DNA from: Pedosphaera sp.
Lineage (GTDB): Bacteria; Verrucomicrobiota; Verrucomicrobiia; Limisphaerales; SXQI01
Assembly (NCBI GenBank): GCA_025359965.1
Contig: JANYDC010000099.1
Span: forward strand, 1 to 64,000
Length of the DNA: 64,000 bases
Reading direction: 5' to 3'
Shown here: positions 7,843-15,190 of the stretch, piece after piece
Layout: each line of letters opens with the position of its first letter
How positions within the stretch are numbered: position 1 is the first letter of the stretch
The notes under the pieces: model-generated
What the model saw: only the letters and a program-made list of their open reading frames with translations
What the model was told of the DNA's origin: nothing
Databases searched by the model: none
Program-made: the position numbers and the translations under genes

Positions 7843-10431
7843 TCAGTCGAAGTAAATGAACTCGTTGGCATTGACGAGGGCTCGACAAACTTCCATGAGG
7901 GAGCGGTTCTTCATCAGGGACAGACAGGATTGAACTTCAGAGTTGTCCGGGGATCGCTGGAAAGCTATGCGGAAAGCCTGGGCGATTTGGCGTTCAGGGT
8001 CGTTGCCAGCCTCGCGTTTGACGCGTTCGGCAAGTTTGGCGGCAGTTTCGAGAACCTCGCTGTTGTTAAGCAAGGTTAACGCTTGGGGGGCCACCACTGA
8101 GCGGCTGCGTATCGGACAGGAGGTGGCGTTTTCAGGTTGATCGAAGGTTTCCATGAACGGAAGCCTAAGGCCGCGTTTTTGCACCAGATAAATGCTTCGG
8201 ACCGGCATTTGATCACGGGGCGAAGGATACCAACCCTTGGTTTTTTCTGCGTTGTCATCCAAAATCGCGGGGTTGGCCTGCAAGATTTCGGCGGGCAATT
8301 CAGGCCAGCGGGCTGGACCGCCGCCCTCTGCCAAAAGCATTCCTGAAACGGCCAGCAAGGAATCGCGCAATTGTTCGGCGGAGAGCCGGCGCAGATTCTG
8401 TTTCCAGAGGAGGTGGTTGTCCGCATCCACTCCCCGAGAACGGCGGGCGAATTCACCTTCGGGCGAAGAGGATTGGCGGTAGGTCGCACTCGTGACAATC
8501 AAGCGATGCAATTTTTTCACCGACCATCCTTCAGAAATGAATCGAGCCGACAACCAATCAAGAAGCTCCGGATGGGTGGGCCGGAGGCCAACAAGACCGA
8601 AATCGTTGGGGGTGTCGACCAGGCCGTGAGTGAAGTGGCCCTGCCAAATACGGTTTACAAAAACGCGAGCCGTGAGGGGATTTGTGGGCGAGACCAGCCA
8701 ATCCGCCAGTGCCAGTCGGCGTCCGGTGGTCTTGGGATTGGGCTTGCGGGCAATAGTGGCCGGATTTGGATCAAGCGCGGAGAGGAAGCCCGGATCAACC
8801 GGTTGACGCTCTTGTTTGTAATCACCGCCAGCAAGAATTTTGGTGACCGGAGGGGTTCCTTCGGCGTCGCTCATGAGCAAGCCGGTCTTATGCTTTAATT
8901 TCGAGAGGTTAAGTTCTGAGAGCGTCTTTTCTGTGGATTCCAGACGCTTTTGGTCATCACCCGCCAAGGCCTTCTTCACTTCCTCATCCGTTGCACGCAA
9001 AGTCTTTTCGATTTTATCGCGGGCCTCGGCGCTTATTGTGGAATTTGTGACTGATGGAGTTAAAATGGCTTTCTCTTCATCTGTGAGCTTCCCCAGACGC
9101 TCCTCCCGCAAACGTGCGCGGACAGGTGCGAACAATGCGTCGCGTTCGGCATGGCTAATTGCGATCTTTGAATCGATTTCGGCATTGCGTTGGTTGATAA
9201 GGACTTGTTCCTCGCGCAAGCCCATCGGAAAACTGTCGGCAAACTTCACCTGCTCAAAAAACGCTCGCATACGGAAATGATCCGCTTGGGAGATGGGATC
9301 GAATTTGTGATCGTGGCAGCGAGCACATCCCAATGTCAGGCCAAGAAACGCGTTGCCCGTTGTCTCAGTCAAATCGGCCATCAGCTCGGCGCGGCTGCGA
9401 CCCTGCTCGTTAAAGAGTGCGGCTGAATTATCCCACGGTCCCAGCCGCAAATATCCTGTGGCGACCAAGGTGTCCTGTTCGTCCTGGTTGCGCGGCTCGC
9501 TGGAGAGCAATTCGTCGCCCGCCAATTGTTCGCGCACGAATTGGTCGTAGGGTTTGTCCTTGTTGAAGGAGCGGATTACATAATCCCGGAAACGCCAGGC
9601 TTTAGGTCGGAACTCGTCCCAATCGAAACCGTTGCTATCGCTGTATCGAACCACATCCAGCCACATGCGAGCCCAATTTTCACCATATCGCGGCGAGGCC
9701 AACAGGCGTTCCACCAATTTGGTGTAGGCGTCCTTCGATGTGTCGCTGAGATAAGCATCCATTTCTGGAGGTGTTGGGGGGAGTCCGGTCAAGTCCATCC
9801 AAAGCCGACGAGCGAGAGTGCGGCGGTCAGCCTCCGGCGATGGCCGAAGCCCCTTGGCCTCAAGCTCATGCAAAATAAATTGATCAACTGGGTTACGCAC
9901 CCAACCTCGCCTGGTGACGGTGGGCGGTCTCTGTTTTTGGATGGGTTTCAGCGACCAAAGGTCCAAGCGCTGACCACCAAAAATACGGCGTATGGGATTG
10001 CGTGGATCAGTCCACATGTCGCCAATCCGCTCGGCATCGGGATGCTGGGAGGCGCGAGCCTTGGTTTGGGTCGGCCAAGGCAGACCGTCCTGGATCCATT
10101 TCTCCAGCACGGTAATGTCCTGGCGCGAAAGCGTTTCCTTTGGCGGCATGCCCAAGTCCTCTTTGGTATGCATCACCGCGTGAAGCATTAGGCTCTCCTG
10201 AGGCTTGCCAGGAACAGCCGAGGGACCACTGTCGCCGCCTTTGAGAATGGCCTCGCGTGAATCAAGCCGGAGAGCCCCTTTGACTTTTTCGGCGCCGTGG
10301 CAGGAGATGCAGCGCGATTCCAGCAGCGGAAAGACCTTTTCGCGAAAAAACGAATCAGCCTCCGATTGTCCGGCCTGCGCAAGGCGGCCGAACAGCAGGA
10401 TTGCCAAGCGCAAAAGGAGGCGGGGCTTCAC
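7843..10431 (-). CDS. Planctomycete-type cytochrome c / DUF1549 / DUF1553 protein
   Basis: I chose the GTG at 10431 (862 residues) because it gives a good signal peptide (KPRLLLRLAILLFGRLAQA); the frame is open back to a TTG at 10518 but that leader is not signal-like. Domain order is canonical: a planctomycete cytochrome c domain with CISCH at residues 41-45 and a distal Met in GMPPKETLS, a DUF1549 domain with the hallmark [13 protein letters not shown], a charged coiled-coil-like insert (about 400-540), and a C-terminal DUF1553 domain ([20 protein letters not shown]). The family is abundant in Planctomycetes and Verrucomicrobia and is suspected of roles in exported polysaccharide or sulfated-glycan metabolism. 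Its usual partner, a DUF1501 protein, is next to it but divergently oriented rather than downstream. Confidence 0.92.
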   Translation of the reverse strand: MKPRLLLRLAILLFGRLAQAGQSEADSFFREKVFPLLESRCISCHGAEKVKGALRLDSREAILKGGDSGPSAVPGKPQESLMLHAVMHTKEDLGMPPKETLSRQDITVLEKWIQDGLPWPTQTKARASQHPDAERIGDMWTDPRNPIRRIFGGQRLDLWSLKPIQKQRPPTVTRRGWVRNPVDQFILHELEAKGLRPSPEADRRTLARRLWMDLTGLPPTPPEMDAYLSDTSKDAYTKLVERLLASPRYGENWARMWLDVVRYSDSNGFDWDEFRPKAWRFRDYVIRSFNKDKPYDQFVREQLAGDELLSSEPRNQDEQDTLVATGYLRLGPWDNSAALFNEQGRSRAELMADLTETTGNAFLGLTLGCARCHDHKFDPISQADHFRMRAFFEQVKFADSFPMGLREEQVLINQRNAEIDSKIAISHAERDALFAPVRARLREERLGKLTDEEKAILTPSVTNSTISAEARDKIEKTLRATDEEVKKALAGDDQKRLESTEKTLSELNLSKLKHKTGLLMSDAEGTPPVTKILAGGDYKQERQPVDPGFLSALDPNPATIARKPNPKTTGRRLALADWLVSPTNPLTARVFVNRIWQGHFTHGLVDTPNDFGLVGLRPTHPELLDWLSARFISEGWSVKKLHRLIVTSATYRQSSSPEGEFARRSRGVDADNHLLWKQNLRRLSAEQLRDSLLAVSGMLLAEGGGPARWPELPAEILQANPAILDDNAEKTKGWYPSPRDQMPVRSIYLVQKRGLRLPFMETFDQPENATSCPIRSRSVVAPQALTLLNNSEVLETAAKLAERVKREAGNDPERQIAQAFRIAFQRSPDNSEVQSCLSLMKNRSLMEVCRALVNANEFIYFD

Positions 10432-10564
10432 AAAGCAACAATGGATCTGGAATGGTCGTTGGGCAACGGCATTTAAGGTGTTTCGCTCATGAACATTGGA
10501 TGAAATAGACGCGTCCAAAATTCAGCGTGTTGTCAGCCGCTGGAAAACGTGCGAAAAATAGCGC

Positions 10565-12043
10565 ATGCCCGCCATGTTCCCACATCATAATCGACGCGAT
10601 TTTTTATGGCGCGCCACGGCGGGCTTCGGGACGCTGGCTTTGGGAGCGCTACAGCAAAGCATGCTGGCTGAGTCGGCGCACCATGGACCCAAGATCGATC
10701 CCTTAAATCCTTTTTCTGCCAGACAACCCGATTTCGCGCCCCGCGCCAAATCAGTCATCTTCATCTATCTGGTGGGAGGCCCTTCGCAGGTCGATACTTT
10801 TGATTACAAACCGGAACTGCAAAAGCTAAGTGGCAAACCGGTGCCGGAATCCATTCGCAAAGCGGTGGAGCAGACCAAGTTCGCCAACGTTTTTCATGGC
10901 TGCAAGGATGAGCTGATGGGCAGTCCCTACAAGTGGGCACAACACGGCCAGTCGGGTATGTGGGTGAGTGAGTTGCATCCTCATCTCGCGGAGCAGGTGG
11001 ATGATCTTTGTTTCATTCATTCCCTTCAGGCGGACAGCAACAACCACGCGCCAGCCAGCTACCAGATGCACACGGGCGATATACGCGGCGGAAAGGCCAG
11101 TCTTGGTTCGTGGGTAACTTATGGACTGGGGACGGAAAATCAGGATCTGCCTGGGTACGTGATGCTGTTTGATGCCGGTCCGTTGGGCGGCTCAGTCAAT
11201 TATTCCAACGGCTTTCTGCCGACGGCTTTCCAGCCCACCCGTTTGCGCGATAAAGGAACGCCGGTTCTCGATCTTCTTCCGCCCGACGGGCTTGCTGGCG
11301 GGCAGCGGTCCTCACTGGATCTAATCCGGGAGCTCAATCTAAAGCATCGTTCCACACGCGAGGGCTACACTGAACTTGACGCCCGCATCGCCTCTTACGA
11401 GTTGGCTTACCGGATGCAATCAGCGGCGCTGGCCGTTGGGGATGTTGAGAAAGAGTCGCCAACGATGCGCACCAGCTACGGCCTCGACCACAGCGACGCA
11501 CGCACGGCCAATTTTGGACGCAAATGCTTGCTGGCACGACGACTCGTGGAAAAAGGGGTCCGCTTCGTGCAACTCTACGACATGCCTGATAAAGACGGAT
11601 GGGATGCGCATGAAAAGCTCATCGACAACCACACCCCACGGGCCCGTTGGACGGATCAACCCGCTGCCGCACTAATCGCCGATCTCAAACAGCGAGGCCT
11701 GTTGGATAGCACTCTGGTGGTGTGGGCCAGTGAATTTGGCCGCACCCCCATGATGCAGGGTAATCAAGGCCGACAGCATAACGCCGCTGGTTTTACTGTG
11801 TGGATGGCCGGAGGCGGCGTCCAACCCGGATTGAGAATCGGAGCCACTGACGAAATTGGACTAATGGCCGTGCAGGACCTCCACCCCTTCAAAGACCTCC
11901 ACGCCACCATCCTCTCGGCGCTCGGCCTGCGCTATGAAGATTTAGGTTTTGCAGTCAACGGCCGCACCGAGCGCCTGACCGGCGTGGCAGGAACCGCCCA
12001 CGTCATCCCAAAAGTGCTCAAGAGTTGGAACGGTAATGCCTAA
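10565..12043 (+). CDS. DUF1501 family protein with Tat signal
   Basis: A 492-residue protein. The N-terminus has a twin-arginine signal (NRRDFLWRATAGFGTLAL), so it is predicted to be exported folded. The body matches the DUF1501 family, which has a sulfatase/alkaline-phosphatase-like fold: GGPSQVDTFDYKPEL early, the HSLQADSNNHAPASYQMHTG region, then WASEFGRTPMMQ followed by GRQHNAAGFTVWMAGGGV. An ATG at 10565 is followed by a second one four codons later; both keep the Tat motif. It is transcribed away from the DUF1549/DUF1553 gene across a promoter region of about 130 bp, and the two are probably co-regulated. The enzymatic role of the family is not established. Confidence 0.92.
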   Translation: MPAMFPHHNRRDFLWRATAGFGTLALGALQQSMLAESAHHGPKIDPLNPFSARQPDFAPRAKSVIFIYLVGGPSQVDTFDYKPELQKLSGKPVPESIRKAVEQTKFANVFHGCKDELMGSPYKWAQHGQSGMWVSELHPHLAEQVDDLCFIHSLQADSNNHAPASYQMHTGDIRGGKASLGSWVTYGLGTENQDLPGYVMLFDAGPLGGSVNYSNGFLPTAFQPTRLRDKGTPVLDLLPPDGLAGGQRSSLDLIRELNLKHRSTREGYTELDARIASYELAYRMQSAALAVGDVEKESPTMRTSYGLDHSDARTANFGRKCLLARRLVEKGVRFVQLYDMPDKDGWDAHEKLIDNHTPRARWTDQPAAALIADLKQRGLLDSTLVVWASEFGRTPMMQGNQGRQHNAAGFTVWMAGGGVQPGLRIGATDEIGLMAVQDLHPFKDLHATILSALGLRYEDLGFAVNGRTERLTGVAGTAHVIPKVLKSWNGNA

Positions 12044-12246
12044 AAGGACTCCGCCTCGGCAGTAAGCACGCAGTTCAAATGTCATGTGAAGAAAAGAGGT
12101 TCGGCAAGGTTTTCTGACAGAGACTTTGGATACACCAGAAGACTAGAATGATTACTTCCCTCCGAACGGGGTGCTGAGGACAGCCTGCCCTACCATCCCA
12201 ACACTCTCACGTTACACCACTGCGTAGGTACGGCTCAGATAAACCA
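12044..12246. other. Convergent intergenic region
   Basis: About 200 bases between two converging genes. I found no ORF with a plausible start and no strong GC hairpin followed by a T-run on either strand, so transcription may end through an unrecognised terminator. Confidence 0.4.
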
Positions 12247-14448
12247 TTATTGCAGGAGGCTTCTTACTTCCTCTTCTGAACGACGGAGGCGTTCCGCCAC
12301 CAAGTTCACCACTCCCCGGTTGAAGCACGAAGCCAGATAGGGATCTTCAGATTCAATTCTCTTAAAAGCCTGCGTGGATAGATAGTGGAGGCGGCAGAGT
12401 TGATCGGCAATCACGGTGGCAGAGCGGGGTTCATGGGAATAGAAACCCATTTCGCCCAGAATCGCCCCTCCCATGTAGGTGCGCCGCCTCAGCGTCCTGC
12501 CGTCGGACAACTCAACCACCACGGAAACCTGGCCGGATTCAAGCAAATATAACCCGTCGGAGGGCTCTCCCTGGCGAAAAAGGGGTTGACCTTCCAACAC
12601 TTCGACGGCTTGGAAATAAGCCATGATTCCTGACACCACCTTTTCGTTATTCAAAAGTGCGTGCAATTGGGAATCCAAAGGTGCTGCCGGGCTATCGGGC
12701 ATCTGAGCACTCTCAAGAATCTGGTCTTCACACCACTCAACGCCGCGATCCAAGTCGGGGAAGCAGCGAATGCTGGGATGGTTCCCGGAGAGCAGACCGC
12801 CCTGCTCTAGCTGGGTCCTGATGGGAGTGCTCAAGTGGGTGAAAATTAGATTCAATCCGGATTTTCCGGCCAGTTGCCGGAGCTTCATGAAGCTTAGGGC
12901 AGCGGAAGAATCCAGCCCTGTCACGAGGCGGAAATCAAAGACGGCGTAAACGGGCTTCTGCCGTTCGAGCGCGGCAAGTCGCTGACGGATGCCTTCCAAC
13001 AAATCATTGGCCGTGCCGAAGAACACAAATCCATGAAGCACCATAATAGTGATGGTATCCCCCTGCTCTTCCAGCAGCTTCTGCCGGGCGGCGGAACGGA
13101 AGAAATTGCTGTGATAATTTCTTCCCGAGAGCGTGTGCTTGATGCTGGATGTTTTCCCATAACTCAGGATGAAAAGGAAGCAGGAGATCAGGATTCCTGC
13201 CCCAACTCCCTGGAGAAATCCAAAGGTGGCGATGACCACCAGTATGATGACGATCAGCAGGTAGTCCATGCGCGGAAACTGAGACCATGACTTAAACACC
13301 CAACGAAAAAGCAGGTTTGAGCCTATGTACAAGAGCAGCCCGCCTAGAACCGGCTTGGGGACATAAGCCAGGAAGGAGGAGTCCATGAATAGCAGGGAGC
13401 CGCATAATGCCCCGGCGATCATTCCCGCCAAAGGAGATCGAGCGCCAGCCTGTTGATTCAGCAGGCAACGGTTGAAGGAAAGGTAGCCCACCATGCCACC
13501 GCAAAACCCACTCACCAGATTCGCGATGCCATTGGCCTTCAATTCCTGGTCCAGATCGACGTTCCGGGAGGTGGCCAGTTCCAATCCTGTGGAGTTTAGA
13601 AGGATCGAAAGCATCACTATCACCATCATCGCAAGCAACGTGCCGCTTTGATGGAGAAGCACCGTCCAGTCAACGTGAGTAATGGTGGACGAGTGCCAAG
13701 CCTGCCACACACTGTCGCGGGCGAAGGGTTTAAAAAACCAGCCGTCGCGATTCCAGTCGAGCGAGGATGGCTTAAAGACCAACCATCCGACGTTGCCCAG
13801 CGCAATCCCCCCAAGGAGCAACCCGGGCAGGGTGAGAAAATGTTTGGAGCGATTGAGCACAATGAACAGAACAGCGGCCATTGCCGCGCCGAAGATCCAT
13901 TGTGCTGCGGCTTCTCCTTGCAGCAGCCCGGCAAAGCCCGTAATTCCTAGGGGAATCCCAGTCATCACCTTGAACGAACTGCGCGTGATCAACCAGCCGG
14001 TTCCAGCTAAAAAGCCCCCAATTACTGGATAAGGGATATACCTCGCCAATCGGCCCCAGCGAAACCGGCCCAGAAGGTAGAGGAATAACCCGGACGCGGC
14101 GGTGCTAAAGATGATGGCCGCCCAGACGGTGGGGAAGATCGATCCTTCCCCATCCGGCGACTCCAGACCGTTGGCGATGGACGCTGCTGCAAGCGTGATG
14201 ATTATGGCGGAATTGGCCTCCGGTCCTGCTATCGTAAACGGGAAAGTGCTGCGCCAAGCCACGATTATAGCAGTGACGGTTGCCCCGATTAGGGCAATGC
14301 CCACGCCTTGTGGAAAGTACGGGGTCAGTTTTCCGGAAAAAATGAGAGCTGCGAAGGATATGCTGTAGACCATGTTCACCAAACCAGAAGTCAGGCCAGC
14401 GAACAGATTAGGAAGCAACGAAGCGGCCAAGCCGCGAGGCAGTTTCAT
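12247..14448 (-). CDS. SulP anion transporter fused to STAS and cyclic-nucleotide-binding domains
   Basis: From the ATG at 14448 the protein has about 733 residues. Residues 1-430 are a SulP-type membrane domain with a dozen hydrophobic helices (the early FAGLTSGLVNMVYSISFAAL is typical, then FTIAGPEANSAIIITL and GFCGGMVGYLSFNR). A STAS domain follows at about 460-560 (VYAVFDFRLVTGLDSSAALS), then a cyclic-nucleotide-binding domain at about 605-720 with the phosphate-cassette-like sequence GAILGEMGFYSHEPRSATV. SulP proteins carry sulfate, bicarbonate or other anions; the C-terminal cNMP domain suggests second-messenger gating. This start is preferred because its ATG overlaps the stop codon of an upstream small ORF as ATGA; another in-frame start lies 12 nt upstream. 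Confidence 0.92.
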   Translation of the reverse strand: MKLPRGLAASLLPNLFAGLTSGLVNMVYSISFAALIFSGKLTPYFPQGVGIALIGATVTAIIVAWRSTFPFTIAGPEANSAIIITLAAASIANGLESPDGEGSIFPTVWAAIIFSTAASGLFLYLLGRFRWGRLARYIPYPVIGGFLAGTGWLITRSSFKVMTGIPLGITGFAGLLQGEAAAQWIFGAAMAAVLFIVLNRSKHFLTLPGLLLGGIALGNVGWLVFKPSSLDWNRDGWFFKPFARDSVWQAWHSSTITHVDWTVLLHQSGTLLAMMVIVMLSILLNSTGLELATSRNVDLDQELKANGIANLVSGFCGGMVGYLSFNRCLLNQQAGARSPLAGMIAGALCGSLLFMDSSFLAYVPKPVLGGLLLYIGSNLLFRWVFKSWSQFPRMDYLLIVIILVVIATFGFLQGVGAGILISCFLFILSYGKTSSIKHTLSGRNYHSNFFRSAARQKLLEEQGDTITIMVLHGFVFFGTANDLLEGIRQRLAALERQKPVYAVFDFRLVTGLDSSAALSFMKLRQLAGKSGLNLIFTHLSTPIRTQLEQGGLLSGNHPSIRCFPDLDRGVEWCEDQILESAQMPDSPAAPLDSQLHALLNNEKVVSGIMAYFQAVEVLEGQPLFRQGEPSDGLYLLESGQVSVVVELSDGRTLRRRTYMGGAILGEMGFYSHEPRSATVIADQLCRLHYLSTQAFKRIESEDPYLASCFNRGVVNLVAERLRRSEEEVRSLLQ

Positions 14449-14618
14449 GCCCGGTCCCAAGTTCCAGCAAACTCCGTAAGACTTACCATGGCCTGATGGC
14501 GACGAGCTGTTCGGCAGATGCCGAACCAGTCTTCCGGCTGGCCGTTTTCAGAGAGGACTTGGTCACGAGCCCAGAAGTCGAAATTGCTTCCGGAAACTCC
14601 GGAGATCAACCGTTTCAT
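14445..14618 (-). CDS. 57-codon ORF overlapping the SulP start (hypothetical)
   Basis: Reading the minus strand from the ATG at 14618 gives a 57-residue ORF beginning MKRLISGVSGSNFDFWARDQ and ending in RA-stop. Its TGA overlaps the ATG of the SulP gene in the arrangement ATGA, typical of translationally coupled genes. The protein is soluble, rich in Arg, Trp and Phe, with no signal or membrane segment, and I do not recognise its family. No good Shine-Dalgarno sequence precedes it. It could be a genuine small regulator made with the transporter, or a leader ORF controlling access to the SulP start. The overlap is the only strong evidence. Confidence 0.45.
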   Translation of the reverse strand: MKRLISGVSGSNFDFWARDQVLSENGQPEDWFGICRTARRHQAMVSLTEFAGTWDRA

Positions 14619-14731
14619 ACCATGGACGATATCAGCATAATATAAGACGAGGCAAGGCTGAGACCTCGAAAAGTGCGGATATCAAGAAAGGGGGCAACCA
14701 AGCCCTTTTGCTCCTTTTTGAATTTTCCAGC

Positions 14732-14790
14732 ATTCTCCCATTGACGCTCGATAGGTGCAATGCGACACTCCCATCGACATTCGATATCAA
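14732..14790. promoter_or_regulatory. Double-dyad operator upstream of padR (copy A)
   Basis: Two imperfect 17-bp inverted repeats lie at 14738-14754 and 14771-14787, each built as arm - 3 bp - arm around YATYGA/TCGATAK (for example CCATCGA-CAT-TCGATAT). Their centres are 33 bp apart, about three helical turns, so bound dimers would face the same side. The second dyad ends 14 nt before the padR ATG. The first dyad contains TTGACG, a -35-like hexamer. This is the expected layout for PadR autorepression. The 59-bp element recurs at 28057-28115 with about 45 of 59 positions identical and no gaps. Confidence 0.75.
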
Positions 14791-14801
14791 GCGTTATCAT
14801 T

Positions 14802-15128
14802 ATGCAAAAAACGGATCTCCTGCAAGGCACTCTGGACATGCTCATTCTCAAAGTCCTGAGCCGCGAGTCCACCCACGGTTTTGGCATCTGCCAATCCATT
14901 CAAAAGTGGTCGGATGAAGTTCTCTCTGTGGGAGAAGGCTCCCTCTATCCCGCCCTGTATCGGTTGCAGGATCAGGGATGGATTGAATCCGCGTGGGGAG
15001 TCTCGGAAAACAACCGCAAAGCCAAATTTTATAGCCTCACTAAAGAAGGTCGCAAGCAACTGGAGCGCGAGAGCCACGGATGGGAACAAATGTGCCTGGC
15101 CATCCGCCGTGTGATGCAGGTGGCATAA
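14802..15128 (+). CDS. PadR-family transcriptional repressor
   Basis: A 108-residue protein from the ATG at 14802 (MQKTDLLQGTLDMLILKVLS). This start, rather than an in-frame codon 42 nt earlier, matches the usual PadR N-terminus and leaves the operator upstream. It has the PadR winged-helix pattern: LLQGTLDMLILKVL, GFGICQSIQKW, GEGSLYPALYRLQDQGWIES in the recognition helix and wing, then KFYSLTKEGRKQL. The short length fits the PadR subgroup found beside ADOP permeases in Acidobacteria and Verrucomicrobia. It is the first gene of a long co-directional array, 62 nt before permease 1. Two dyads overlapping its promoter suggest that it represses itself and the array. Its inducer is unknown. Confidence 0.95.
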   Translation: MQKTDLLQGTLDMLILKVLSRESTHGFGICQSIQKWSDEVLSVGEGSLYPALYRLQDQGWIESAWGVSENNRKAKFYSLTKEGRKQLERESHGWEQMCLAIRRVMQVA

Positions 15129-15190
15129 TGGAAGGTCATTTGTGATGAGTGGCTAGTGTGTAGTTAACCCAATGACTCCAAGGAACACGC

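Noticed and set aside
9526-10191. 221-codon plus-strand frame opposite the cytochrome gene
   Set aside because: Antisense to the DUF1549 and heme domains, whose motifs are intact; no recognisable protein features.
14688-14719. Hairpin AAGGGGGC-loop-GCCCTTTT followed by a T-rich run
   Set aside because: It could be a terminator on the plus strand, but no plus-strand gene lies upstream, it needs two G-T pairs, and it sits before the presumed padR promoter, so no role is supported.
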